Source of the DNA: a virus
IMG/VR virus record: IMGVR_UViG_3300044638_006414
Coordinates: 1 to 38,833 of that record
DNA: 38,833 bases
Direction: 5' to 3' (one strand)
The position numbers and the translations under genes are program-made. Below are positions 24,306 through 33,143 of the stretch, in pieces. The notes under the pieces were generated by a model. It was given only the letters and a program-made list of their open reading frames with translations. It did no database searches and had not been told where the DNA came from. The number at the start of each line of letters is the position of its first letter. The stretch's first letter is position 1.

Positions 24306-25495
24306 TGGAAAAGATAGAAATAAAAATAAGTACAAATCAGTTAAGTAGTTTACAACTACCGGTTAGGGGTAATACATTAAATATTGGTAATGGTATTATA
24401 CAAATACCTTTTATGTTAAATATAGATACAAGAGAAATTGGTGTGTATGATAATATTGCTTGGGATATTAAACAATTATTAGGGGACATAAACTTTGTTG
24501 CATACCCAAGTGGAACAACAGCGGTTAGTATTGTTAATACGTCCACAGCTCCAACATTTTCTTACTTTTGGGATGTGCAAAATGTACTAACAGCATCCAC
24601 TGAAAACCCACCAATATTATATTCAAGCGTTCCTACCGCATATACAGTATGTTTAACTGCTAGAAATAGTGCTGGTTTTACAAAAACTTGTCAAACTGTT
24701 CATATTGGTAATTATTTAACCGCAATTAATTTAGGATCATCATCGTCATTTAGTAGTAGATATTTTAATTTTTACTTAGATGCTTTTGATAGTAATGATA
24801 ACTTTTTAAAGCGTAATGAAATATTGAGGTATGATAGGGGGTCTTCAGGTTTGGGTCCAAATATTGGTTTAAATTGGACTTATCCTGGTTTTAGATATGA
24901 TTTATACATTTCAGGGAGTAGTAGTGTAAATATTTATAAAACAACTCTTTTTAATACATCATATACTGTGGATAGTAATTATACCACATTAGGAACATCA
25001 ACATTACCTAATACGATTGATTATTACGCTAAACAAGTAACAGGGACAACCGCACAAGGTTTAACTGAAAGTACTTTATTTGAGTTTATTACATATGGAA
25101 CTGGAAAAACTGTAAATGTTGGTTCTGTATCGGCAGGTAAAGAAGTTATAAGTAAAACAAATCAAAGTGATGGATCTGTATTATATATTATTAAACAATC
25201 AGGTAACACTGATTTATATTTTTACGAATATTCGGCAACTACTGGTGTAACAACATTTTATCAATATACACCGAATGGTATGGGTGTTAACGATTTAACT
25301 TTTAGTGCTATAACTAAAAGAGATATATTAGTAGGTATTGTTGAGAAACCTAAAATAAACAATTATGCTTTTATTTTAAGAGGTAATAATAATGTATTTG
25401 AACCATTATTTAGATTTTGTGATATAAATACGGTTGATGATATAAGTGCGTATGATAATAATTTCTTTAAAGTAAAAAAAGAGCAAGAAAAATAA
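24305..25495 (+). CDS. Tail structural protein with PKD/Ig-like domain and duplicated module
   Basis: The 396-residue product contains an Ig/PKD-like sandwich at about 62-136, with F-S-Y-F-W-D, then A-Y-T-V-C-L-T-A-R-N-S-A-G-F closing strands. Residues 152-207 form a module that recurs in the protein at 28542 (residues 43-97): Y-L-D-A-F-D-S-N-D-N-F then Y-D-R-G-S-S-G-L-G and Y-D-L-Y-I-S-G-S. Such domains are common in phage tail proteins that touch the host surface. The start overlaps the preceding TAA. An AT-rich element precedes the next gene. The host-contact role is an inference from domain type. Confidence 0.72.
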   Translation: MEKIEIKISTNQLSSLQLPVRGNTLNIGNGIIQIPFMLNIDTREIGVYDNIAWDIKQLLGDINFVAYPSGTTAVSIVNTSTAPTFSYFWDVQNVLTASTENPPILYSSVPTAYTVCLTARNSAGFTKTCQTVHIGNYLTAINLGSSSSFSSRYFNFYLDAFDSNDNFLKRNEILRYDRGSSGLGPNIGLNWTYPGFRYDLYISGSSSVNIYKTTLFNTSYTVDSNYTTLGTSTLPNTIDYYAKQVTGTTAQGLTESTLFEFITYGTGKTVNVGSVSAGKEVISKTNQSDGSVLYIIKQSGNTDLYFYEYSATTGVTTFYQYTPNGMGVNDLTFSAITKRDILVGIVEKPKINNYAFILRGNNNVFEPLFRFCDINTVDDISAYDNNFFKVKKEQEK

Positions 25496-25502
25496 TTAAA
25501 TC

Positions 25503-25519
25503 AATATTTATAAGATATG
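25503..25519 (+). promoter_or_regulatory. AATATTTATAARATATG element at a structural gene start
   Basis: AATATTTATAAGATATG, whose last three bases are the ATG at 25517. The same 17 bases with one purine change stand at 29559-29575 before another structural gene. It may be a translation-initiation or late-expression element. Confidence 0.3.
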
Positions 25520-26410
25520 AGTACTTTTGGCACAACTAAACCAGCTAATGCGAGTCCTTCAGATATGGAAGTGTTTTCAATATATATCCCAACAAGGGAT
25601 TTTATTGGGGCGCCTACAATTACTAAGTTAAACGCGATCGATATAATAGCCCCTATTTTTAATACGGCAGAAACAGGTGGTAACACTAATGAAATATTAG
25701 GTGGTATGTATAATCTTACATTACCATCGGCAAATTTTAATCAAAAAGGTATATATAATATATATATTAGATCGGCTGAAATAAGAACCAAAATATTAGA
25801 TTGTGGTGTATTAAGCTCATCACCTGATGTAAGAGGTTTAGTGTTTGATGTAACACAAGCGCCAGCTGAATACACTAATAAGTTCATAAATAATGGTTTA
25901 GTTGGTTATAAAGTTGAATATGTTAATTCGGATGGTAGTTTATTACAGAATTATTTTAAAGTAATAACATCTTCTTTTTTATGTGAACCAATTAGTCAGA
26001 ACTTAACAGATAGTAGTCAAAAATCTATTAGGTATAGATACAGTGACACTGGTAATTTATTATTTTGTACTTTAACACCAACAGCGGCTCCAAGTGTAAG
26101 ACCTAACGCAATTCCTTTTATTGGACAACCAAACCAAACGGTTAAATTAACTAATTCATTTTTCAATCCGGTTAACATTGAAGTTGATTTGGTGGAATAT
26201 GATGTGGAAACATTGGCTTATATGTTGTATGGTGAGCAAGTAAAAAATGTGGATGATGGTGTTTATACGATATATGACTTTGATGGTAATATATATAAAC
26301 AATATGATTTATATGAACAAAAAGTTACTCTTACCGATTCTAATTATGAGATTAGGAGATTAAGGGATAATATAGATTTTAATGATAGTAGAGCTAATAT
26401 AATAGGATAA
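25517..26410 (+). CDS. Tail/baseplate structural protein
   Basis: A 297-residue protein. The N-terminal 100 residues (F-S-I-Y-I-P-T-R-D-F-I-G-A-P-T, then G-I-Y-N-I-Y-I-R-S-A-E-I-R-T) form a beta domain; the middle contains L-C-E-P-I and T-P-T-A-A-P-S-V-R-P-N-A, and the C-terminal 80 residues are acidic and Tyr-rich (D-L-V-E-Y-D-V-E-T, V-Y-T-I-Y-D-F-D-G). No catalytic motif or known family is seen. The short gap of 21 bases before it holds the AT element also found before 29573. Its TAA overlaps the ATG of the next gene (TAATG). Role inferred from position in the tail operon. Confidence 0.68.
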   Translation: MSTFGTTKPANASPSDMEVFSIYIPTRDFIGAPTITKLNAIDIIAPIFNTAETGGNTNEILGGMYNLTLPSANFNQKGIYNIYIRSAEIRTKILDCGVLSSSPDVRGLVFDVTQAPAEYTNKFINNGLVGYKVEYVNSDGSLLQNYFKVITSSFLCEPISQNLTDSSQKSIRYRYSDTGNLLFCTLTPTAAPSVRPNAIPFIGQPNQTVKLTNSFFNPVNIEVDLVEYDVETLAYMLYGEQVKNVDDGVYTIYDFDGNIYKQYDLYEQKVTLTDSNYEIRRLRDNIDFNDSRANIIG

Positions 26411-28539
26411 TGGCAACTAAACAATTTAGAAATGGTTCATCTGTATTTGGGGATAGGTTAGTTGGTTTACAATCAACTAAAGGAACTCCATTGTTTAGTT
26501 TTGGTGATTTTAGTATTACAACTAATTTAGAAACATCACAAGGTATGTTACCTATGGCTGAGTTCCCTACGGTATATAATTATCAAACAAATGGATTTAA
26601 CACTAACTTAAATGTGTTTATAAACTTTAATTATTCGGATATTACAAATTATTCTAATTATGGTTCATTAGCTGAAAGATTAAGATCTGCGGTAAATGGT
26701 ATTATTACTGATTTCCCTGCAGGTATTTATTATAATCAAATATTATATGGTTTAACATATAACTCAACCACAAACATCACTCAATTCCAAATACCAATAG
26801 CTTTTATATATAACCCATATAACATCACTTTAACTAGAGATGGGTTATTGGATAGTAGTATTAGTGGTAGGACATTAAGAAACCTTACCAAATATTATGA
26901 TAAGTTTGTATTAGATTACAATAATCAAGAAAACCCATTGGTAAGTTTAACAACAGATGATACTTATTTAACTATAAGTGTAAATGGTAATATATTTTCA
27001 GCGTCAACGGCAGACTTTTTAATTAAACCAAACTATTTGGAGAGAGAGAATGAGTTTAAACAATTTGATGAAATACAACAATTTTTATTAAATAGAGACT
27101 CAACACCATTATATACGGCAAAATTTAATTATCGTAGATATGTGGATGATACATTGGTGGATGATACTACAACTATAACTTGGGAAACCTATTTCTACGG
27201 TTATAATCCGAATATTAATTTAAATTATTTAGAACAATATATAACTACATTAGTGGGTATTGGTAATGACATAGATGAAATTAAATCTAATTTGATAGCT
27301 AGATTTTATGTTTCTGATAGTATTATAGATTTTGACACACCTGATCAAAAAATACAAAAAATGTTACAAGTTTATGGTAGAAGTTTTGATGAAATAAAGA
27401 AATATATAGATGGTTTGGCTTTCGCTAATACTGTTACGTATGATAAAAAAAATAATGCCGCTGATAATCTAATAAAAAACTTAGCGGAAACTATTGGTTG
27501 GAAAGCTGATACAATATACAGTTCAAACGATTTACTAACAAATGTATTTGGTTCTAATACAAAACAAGTTCTTACTAACACAAAAAATAAAACTCCGTAT
27601 GAACTAGATATAGAGTTTTGGAGAAGATTATTTTTAAACTCGGCTTACCTGTTTAAATCTAAAGGGACAAGAAAGGCTTTGGCTTTTATATTAGAATATA
27701 TTGGAGCACCTGAAAGTTTGTATGAAATGAATGAATATGTATATTTAGCTGATGGTAAGATTAGTATTGCTGAGTTAGAATCAGTTATTAGTCTAACTGA
27801 GGTACAAACAAATACAATAATTGACACAAGTACGATACCTGTTGATACTGAAGGTTATCCTTTTATATTAAATAATACGGATACTTTTTATTTTCAGATG
27901 CCGACATACCAACAATATTTTGATAGATTTCCTGGATTAAACTACGGATATGAATTAACACAAGAAATAGATAATAAGAAAGTTTGGTTTGTGTCTGGTG
28001 TAACAGATGTTGTTAGATCTGAATATACTGATGAAAGTTATGCTAATTATGAAACGAATGATGAAAGATTAATTATAAATAACAAGTTTATTGACTTGAA
28101 TTTAAAGTTAAGTAAACCGATTGAAAATGATGTATATAATTATTATTACATATCATTATCAGGTAATACTTGGTTTAGTCAATGGTTAGATGAAACCCCA
28201 CAAGGGTTACAGCATTTTTTAGATGATGTTTATTCTAGATTAATAAATGTGAGGAATAGAAAGGGTATATCAGAATATCCTACCTTGTATAAAGTATATG
28301 AAGAATATTTAAATGCTACAGGTACAACTGGTTTCAGATATGTACATATATTAAAGTATTTAGATAGTATTGGTGATTATTGGACAAATGTGGTTAAACA
28401 ATTTGTTCCTGCTACAACTATATCTTTTGTAGGTGAGAAGATAGTAAATACGAAGTTTCAAACTCAAAAATATGTATATAAAAGAGGTATTGATGAGGGT
28501 AGTGTATTTACATCTAATAATGTTGTTAATAATTTATAA
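26410..28539 (+). CDS. Large baseplate protein, tail protein I-like
   Basis: The 709-residue product is one of the better conserved-looking proteins of the block. Residues about 395-440 read E-F-W-R-R-L-F-L-N-S-A-Y-L-F-K-S-K-G-T-R followed by L-A-F-I-L-E-Y-I-G-A-P, which recalls the P2 gpI / baseplate family signature in which a helix pair ends in K-G-T-x-x-A-I-x-x-L. The N-terminus (K-Q-F-R-N-G-S-S-V-F-G-D-R) is polar. The C-terminus has a long helix near 590-640 (Q-H-F-L-D-D-V-Y-S-R-L). It probably forms part of the wedge periphery that carries fibres. It starts inside the previous stop and ends two bases before the next ATG. Confidence 0.72.
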   Translation: MATKQFRNGSSVFGDRLVGLQSTKGTPLFSFGDFSITTNLETSQGMLPMAEFPTVYNYQTNGFNTNLNVFINFNYSDITNYSNYGSLAERLRSAVNGIITDFPAGIYYNQILYGLTYNSTTNITQFQIPIAFIYNPYNITLTRDGLLDSSISGRTLRNLTKYYDKFVLDYNNQENPLVSLTTDDTYLTISVNGNIFSASTADFLIKPNYLERENEFKQFDEIQQFLLNRDSTPLYTAKFNYRRYVDDTLVDDTTTITWETYFYGYNPNINLNYLEQYITTLVGIGNDIDEIKSNLIARFYVSDSIIDFDTPDQKIQKMLQVYGRSFDEIKKYIDGLAFANTVTYDKKNNAADNLIKNLAETIGWKADTIYSSNDLLTNVFGSNTKQVLTNTKNKTPYELDIEFWRRLFLNSAYLFKSKGTRKALAFILEYIGAPESLYEMNEYVYLADGKISIAELESVISLTEVQTNTIIDTSTIPVDTEGYPFILNNTDTFYFQMPTYQQYFDRFPGLNYGYELTQEIDNKKVWFVSGVTDVVRSEYTDESYANYETNDERLIINNKFIDLNLKLSKPIENDVYNYYYISLSGNTWFSQWLDETPQGLQHFLDDVYSRLINVRNRKGISEYPTLYKVYEEYLNATGTTGFRYVHILKYLDSIGDYWTNVVKQFVPATTISFVGEKIVNTKFQTQKYVYKRGIDEGSVFTSNNVVNNL

Positions 28540-28541
28540 AT

Positions 28542-29420
28542 ATGGATATATTTTTAAGTGGTGATATAAGAAAAGATAAGAGTTCTAATGGGTATATTTT
28601 AAACCCAAATCATTACCCTAATGTTTTTAATTATAGTGGTTCTACATTAACATTAACTTCGTGGCCTAGATTTTATAATATAGTATTAGATTCGTTTGAT
28701 TACTCAAACAATTTTATTGAAAGGAAAAATGGTTTTTTTGATAGAGGTACTGCTGGTTTAGGTTTTGGTGTTGATTTTAACTTTAATAATATAGGATATA
28801 AATATAACTTATACTTATCGGGATCAACTAATTTCACAGGTTTTAGTGGCTTTACAATCACTAATGATAGTTTTTCATATGCTGATTTTAATAAACAATC
28901 ATTTACAATTAATGGATTACCGAATTATACTGGTTTAACAATTACAACTGCCACCACATTATTTGGTAATGTTTTAGTTAAATTAGATATAGGTGAAGGG
29001 GTTTACGTTGAAAATATTCCATATACGGCTAATACATTTAATGTTGGTAGTATAATTTTAGATGTTAGTAATTCATATACTGATAATAGTAGTATAAGTG
29101 GTTTGGTGGTGAGTGATTATGAATTAATAGTTGATTTTGATTCATTAAGTTGTGTGAATTTTCAAATGTTTGATGGTCCTGATGTATTTTCAACTAAAAT
29201 ATATGAATACATTTGTGACGGTACTACTCCATATAATATAACAACCGCCTTTACTGTTAATCTAACATCTGGAATTGTGACATTATATAATTCATCTTTA
29301 TCTGACGTTATAAATGTAAACAGCGTAACTATTAATGAGATTAATTATAATACGATTACAACTTACGCATTAACAGTGTGGATTTTAGTTGCGATTTCTA
29401 TAAAAATAATAAAAGAATAA
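28542..29420 (+). CDS. Tail structural protein with duplicated module (frame lost near its end)
   Basis: 292 residues from ATG 28542 to TAA 29420. Residues 43-97 repeat the module of the protein at 24305 (V-L-D-S-F-D-Y-S-N-N-F, F-D-R-G-T-A-G-L-G, Y-N-L-Y-L-S-G-S). The final 18 residues (L-T-V-W-I-L-V-A-I-S-I-K-I-I-K-E) suddenly become hydrophobic, unlike the rest, while the -1 frame over the same bases reads D-F-S-C-D-F-Y-K-N-N-K-R-I-N-L-Y-G and continues to 29560. The true product is therefore probably about 339 residues, with the frame change between 29345 and 29418. The rest is beta-rich and free of enzyme motifs. Confidence 0.72.
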   Translation: MDIFLSGDIRKDKSSNGYILNPNHYPNVFNYSGSTLTLTSWPRFYNIVLDSFDYSNNFIERKNGFFDRGTAGLGFGVDFNFNNIGYKYNLYLSGSTNFTGFSGFTITNDSFSYADFNKQSFTINGLPNYTGLTITTATTLFGNVLVKLDIGEGVYVENIPYTANTFNVGSIILDVSNSYTDNSSISGLVVSDYELIVDFDSLSCVNFQMFDGPDVFSTKIYEYICDGTTPYNITTAFTVNLTSGIVTLYNSSLSDVINVNSVTINEINYNTITTYALTVWILVAISIKIIKE

Positions 29421-29560
29421 ACTTATATGGTGAAAATGGAAAATATTCTGAAATAATTGATTTTTCTGGTGACACTAAAGATAATACTTGGGTTAACTTC
29501 TCACTTAAAAGTAATGATGAAGTTAAACTAAAAAACATAAAATTTTTTCCATTAACATAA
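29378..29560 (+). CDS. C-terminal continuation of the 28542 protein in the -1 frame
   Basis: An open frame of about 60 residues beginning with a GTG at 29378 and ending with TAA at 29560. Its sequence (V-D-F-S-C-D-F-Y-K-N-N-K-R, then G-K-Y-S-E-I-I-D-F-S-G-D and W-V-N-F-S-L-K-S) has the composition of the tail proteins and reads as the natural end of the protein that starts at 28542. This frame is open only from 29345, because TAA lies in it at 29342. A one-base insertion or deletion, or a programmed -1 shift, would explain the arrangement. A separate small gene is less likely. Confidence 0.55.
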   Translation: MDFSCDFYKNNKRINLYGENGKYSEIIDFSGDTKDNTWVNFSLKSNDEVKLKNIKFFPLT

Positions 29561-29575
29561 TATTTATAAAATATG
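29559..29575 (+). promoter_or_regulatory. Second AATATTTATAARATATG element
   Basis: AATATTTATAAAATATG, ending in the ATG of the gene at 29573 and matching the element at 25503 in 16 of 17 bases. Confidence 0.3.
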
Positions 29576-32185
29576 TCATACATAATAAAAAATAATAACC
29601 CAATATTAAATGTTAAAATCACTGATAAAGGTAGATATAAATTAGCGTCAGGTAATTTAAATTATACGTTCTTTGCTTTAGGTGATAGTGAAATAAATTA
29701 TAATTACCCAACACCATCAGGTCTTAATATACTTAAACCGAAAGATAATAATCCGGATATTAAATATCCTTTAATACCTAATGAATCGGATCCTACTAAC
29801 TTTTTCAAAACTATTGATTATCAGTATGTGGATAAAAATATTATAACAAATACTGCTAAAAATAGAGGTTTTTTTACTGGTTCTTCATTTAATACAATTA
29901 GTTTATATAAGCAAATATTAAATGCTAATAGTGGGGAGTTTATTAATACTTTAACTATATCGGCAACAACTGCGACAACAGGGAATGCTTATATTCCTGT
30001 TAGAAATGATTTAATATTAATTAGTTTTAGTGGTGAAACATCAGTTACAACACCAGTACCTTATTTATGGTATAGAATTACAGGTGTAACAGGAACAATG
30101 GGAACTAATTTTACTATGTCTTTAGATAGATCATTACCCAAATTAAATACATTCCCTAATACAAGGGTTAGGATATTTGTCTATCCAAGTGGAGATTCAA
30201 TTACAAATTATTATGGGTTAAACACGCCGACAGCTTATTGGGATAGTGGTAATTTAAATCTATCTGGAACTTGTACTTTAAGTCAGTATGATGTTCCGGT
30301 TTGGAATTTATCTATTGTATGGAATAAAAATCCTATGGGTTATAATACAGGTTATGGTCCTTACAAAACAGATGCGTATAAGGGTTCTTTAAGTTTATTT
30401 AATAACTATCCGAACAACCTTGAAAATGTGGGTATTATTCATTATACAAACAATTCAGTTGGTAATGAATATGGTGAGTTTATAACTAAAACTAAGTTTA
30501 GTTTTCCGACACTTATGTATCATAGAAGTAATGTGATTGGACATACATTTACAGCTAATACGGAAGATAAGTATTTTACAAATGAAATTGAAACAAATAT
30601 ACCAACAATAAACACACCTAATTTACGAATAACAGGTTTTACGAATGTAGGTGTAGCTAAAATGTTAAGTGGATATACATTCTATGTGTCGGCTTATACT
30701 GATAGGGGTGAAACTTTAACGGATAAGAAGTTTTACTATAAGAAGGATGGTTATTTATTTGATAAAACAACGTTTGGTATTGGATATAATACAGGTGCTG
30801 AAAATACTAGTGTTGTTTTAAGTTGGAGTGGTATAACTAACGCCACAGGATATAATCTATATAGTAGAAAGAATTATTCATTTAGTGGTGTAACAACAGG
30901 AAACTATGGTGATGGTAGAGGGAATGTGTCAATATTTAATATGGTAGATTCAGTTCCATTTAATCCTGGTGATAGGGTAATTATTACCACATTCACAGGA
31001 TCGACGGCAATTGATAATGAATTCACATTACTAAATATAACAAAACCTGGTGGAACTGATTTAAGGAGGTCAATAAATGTTGGATTTAATTTATTAAATT
31101 CAGCTCAAACTGCTAATGGTGTTATTTCATTGGTTAATGATACAAGACAAATTATATTGGATAATGATACTTTATCATATACATTCTTAGATAATGATTT
31201 TTTAAATATATCAACACCACTAGGTTTATTTAATTTACCGACTGGTAATACAACAGGTTTTACAGGTAGAACAGTTAATAGTGATTTTTCTTTAAGATAT
31301 TATGATTTAGTGGATACGATTGATGGTTATAATGTTGGTAAGGTATTTCCTGATTTGAAGGTTGCTATTATGGAAGATAAAGAAATAAATGCGGCTTTAT
31401 CATATAAATCAAATAGAAATTGGACATTACCGACACCTATATTAACTGAAAGTATTGTAGATCCTTGTGGTGAGGATATTATAGGTATTTTATCCGCAAC
31501 AACTGAGCAATTATGGGTGAGTTATATGTTAGGATCATCAACAGGTTTTACAACGGCTTTACCTTGTTTGAATTATTCAACAATTACCCCAAGTAAAAAT
31601 GAACAAACAGACATTTTCTTATCTTTTCCTATTGGTGGGTTTGGTTTCCTTTCTAATTTTAGTAATTTTACTGGTTATACTGCTGATAGATTATATGTAT
31701 TATTAAAGAAAACTATGAGTGGGGATACATATAACTCCGCTGGTTGGACAATATATGATATAACTTCATCGGTAAGAAATCAATCAGTAGGTTTTCCGAT
31801 TATTGGTTCTAATTTAAGTAGTAGTAAGATAAGATTAAGTTATTCGGCTTTAACAAATGGTTCGCAGTTTAATATTGTTAATTATATGTCAGGTAATACA
31901 ACAACATCGTCTTTACAATTAGGTGATGAAGAGTTTTTATTTGGTAATGTATCAACTGATATTGGAGCTACGGTTTATCAAACTAATTTATTATGTGTTG
32001 TTGATGAAACTATGTTTAATAGGTCGGTAAATCCAACATTTAATGTATTTACAGGAACTCCATATATAAGTGAAGTGGGTATTTATAGTGATGATAAAGA
32101 TTTGGTTGGTATTGCTAAATTGGCTACACCAGTAATTAAATCAAGACAAAACTCAACAATATATCAAATAAATTTAGATTTTTAA
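29573..32185 (+). CDS. Large tail fibre / baseplate protein
   Basis: The 870-residue product starts with P-I-L-N-V-K-I-T-D-K-G-R-Y-K-L-A-S-G and F-A-L-G-D-S-E-I-N-Y, a pattern I associate with large tail proteins of myoviruses of this type. Residues about 340-440 look like a fibronectin III-type sandwich (Y-T-F-Y-V-S-A-Y-T-D-R-G-E-T-L, then T-G-Y-N-L-Y-S-R). The C-terminus, Y-I-S-E-V-G-I-Y-S-D-D-K-D-L-V-G-I-A-K-L, is a common ending of phage fibre or baseplate proteins in which the strand E-x-G-L/I-Y is followed by A-K-L. A role in host contact or fibre anchoring is likely but not proven. It is the last large gene of the tail block. Confidence 0.75.
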   Translation: MSYIIKNNNPILNVKITDKGRYKLASGNLNYTFFALGDSEINYNYPTPSGLNILKPKDNNPDIKYPLIPNESDPTNFFKTIDYQYVDKNIITNTAKNRGFFTGSSFNTISLYKQILNANSGEFINTLTISATTATTGNAYIPVRNDLILISFSGETSVTTPVPYLWYRITGVTGTMGTNFTMSLDRSLPKLNTFPNTRVRIFVYPSGDSITNYYGLNTPTAYWDSGNLNLSGTCTLSQYDVPVWNLSIVWNKNPMGYNTGYGPYKTDAYKGSLSLFNNYPNNLENVGIIHYTNNSVGNEYGEFITKTKFSFPTLMYHRSNVIGHTFTANTEDKYFTNEIETNIPTINTPNLRITGFTNVGVAKMLSGYTFYVSAYTDRGETLTDKKFYYKKDGYLFDKTTFGIGYNTGAENTSVVLSWSGITNATGYNLYSRKNYSFSGVTTGNYGDGRGNVSIFNMVDSVPFNPGDRVIITTFTGSTAIDNEFTLLNITKPGGTDLRRSINVGFNLLNSAQTANGVISLVNDTRQIILDNDTLSYTFLDNDFLNISTPLGLFNLPTGNTTGFTGRTVNSDFSLRYYDLVDTIDGYNVGKVFPDLKVAIMEDKEINAALSYKSNRNWTLPTPILTESIVDPCGEDIIGILSATTEQLWVSYMLGSSTGFTTALPCLNYSTITPSKNEQTDIFLSFPIGGFGFLSNFSNFTGYTADRLYVLLKKTMSGDTYNSAGWTIYDITSSVRNQSVGFPIIGSNLSSSKIRLSYSALTNGSQFNIVNYMSGNTTTSSLQLGDEEFLFGNVSTDIGATVYQTNLLCVVDETMFNRSVNPTFNVFTGTPYISEVGIYSDDKDLVGIAKLATPVIKSRQNSTIYQINLDF

Positions 32186-32192
32186 AAAAAAA

Positions 32193-32621
32193 ATGAAACA
32201 AATTATTTTTTATGAGAATATTCTTAGAAATATTTATTTTTTAAATCAACAAATCAGTGATTTAACTAAATATTCTGTAAATTCTTTAAAATTTTGGAAA
32301 GAATATGAAAATCCATCATTTATTATTTCGGAAATATACCCTAAAGTAGATGTTAGTACTCAAAAACCATATTATAGGGCACAATCATCTTTTACAAATA
32401 ATGGTAAAAAAGAAAGGATTTCAGTTTATATTGGACCAATTATAAATTTTGGTGAGAATAAAGAAGATGTAAATTTAAAGAAAATAGCCATTGATAAAAT
32501 AAGGAAACAAATGATTGAAAAATCTAATCTATATGGGTTATATACGGATTCCAATATAATAAATGACAGGTATGTAGATGAAAAATTTGAAGAAATACTT
32601 GAACACCTCAAATCAATTTAG
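32193..32621 (+). CDS. Hypothetical protein
   Basis: A 142-residue protein, starting seven bases after the tail-fibre stop in an A-rich gap (AAAAAAATGA, without Shine-Dalgarno). It has an N-terminal helical region (Y-E-N-I-L-R-N-I-Y-F-L-N-Q-Q-I), a middle beta part (I-S-V-Y-I-G-P-I-I-N-F-G) and a charged C-terminal helix. No known family. It ends with TAG, one of three TAG codons that end or interrupt plus-strand genes in the window. The next gene starts in the same frame nine bases later with a clear N-terminal tag, so here TAG acts as a normal stop. Confidence 0.6.
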   Translation: MKQIIFYENILRNIYFLNQQISDLTKYSVNSLKFWKEYENPSFIISEIYPKVDVSTQKPYYRAQSSFTNNGKKERISVYIGPIINFGENKEDVNLKKIAIDKIRKQMIEKSNLYGLYTDSNIINDRYVDEKFEEILEHLKSI

Positions 32622-32630
32622 ATTTTTAAT

Positions 32631-33107
32631 ATGAAAGATATTATTAAAAAAATATTAAGAGAAGAAAAAAAGAAACTTTTCATCCCAAGAAACATTGACG
32701 ATAGATCTGTTGAATTTGGAAAAATGGTTAAAGGGGAAACCAATAAGTTTTTAATACAAAATAATATTAAATCATTAAAATATATTATTAAAGTAGATGA
32801 ATTGTGGGATGATTTAGAATACGATGATATTGATAATGCTATTAGATATGAAGGTAAAATTATTCTTACTAATGATAAAGATTTGGATATTAAAAGACTA
32901 TATTATAATGTTAAATATCCTGATTTGATAGATTACTCCCATACTATATCTAGTTATTTAAATTATTTAATATCTCAACACAATCCCAAAGATCTTGTTA
33001 TAAATGATTTAGAGATTGAAGTTGATAGTGTGGTTGATAGTATTAAAATGGATTTTATTTTTACACATCAAAATAGAGGAGTTGTTAGTTTTTCTAAAAC
33101 CATATAA
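32631..33107 (+). CDS. Hypothetical protein with putative capsid-targeting N-terminal tag
   Basis: A 158-residue acidic protein whose first 12 residues, MKDIIKKILREE, nearly match the start of the protein at 1971. The tag is basic and amphipathic, and L-R-E fits the L/I-x-E rule of T4-type prohead proteases. The rest is unrelated to the 1971 protein: a helical and acidic body (D-E-L-W-D-D-L-E-Y-D-D-I-D) with Tyr-rich strands and a C-terminal beta segment. No catalytic motif is seen. If the tag is real, this is an internal head protein that could enter the cell with the DNA. It lies directly after the tail block, which fits late expression. Confidence 0.62.
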   Translation: MKDIIKKILREEKKKLFIPRNIDDRSVEFGKMVKGETNKFLIQNNIKSLKYIIKVDELWDDLEYDDIDNAIRYEGKIILTNDKDLDIKRLYYNVKYPDLIDYSHTISSYLNYLISQHNPKDLVINDLEIEVDSVVDSIKMDFIFTHQNRGVVSFSKTI

Positions 33108-33143
33108 TATTTACAATCTTTCATTTCTTTATATATTCCATAT

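Noticed and set aside
32193-33107. A single fused gene read through TAG at 32619
   Set aside because: The downstream frame begins with the MKDIIKKILREE tag that is clearly N-terminal at 1971, so these are two genes in the same frame by chance.
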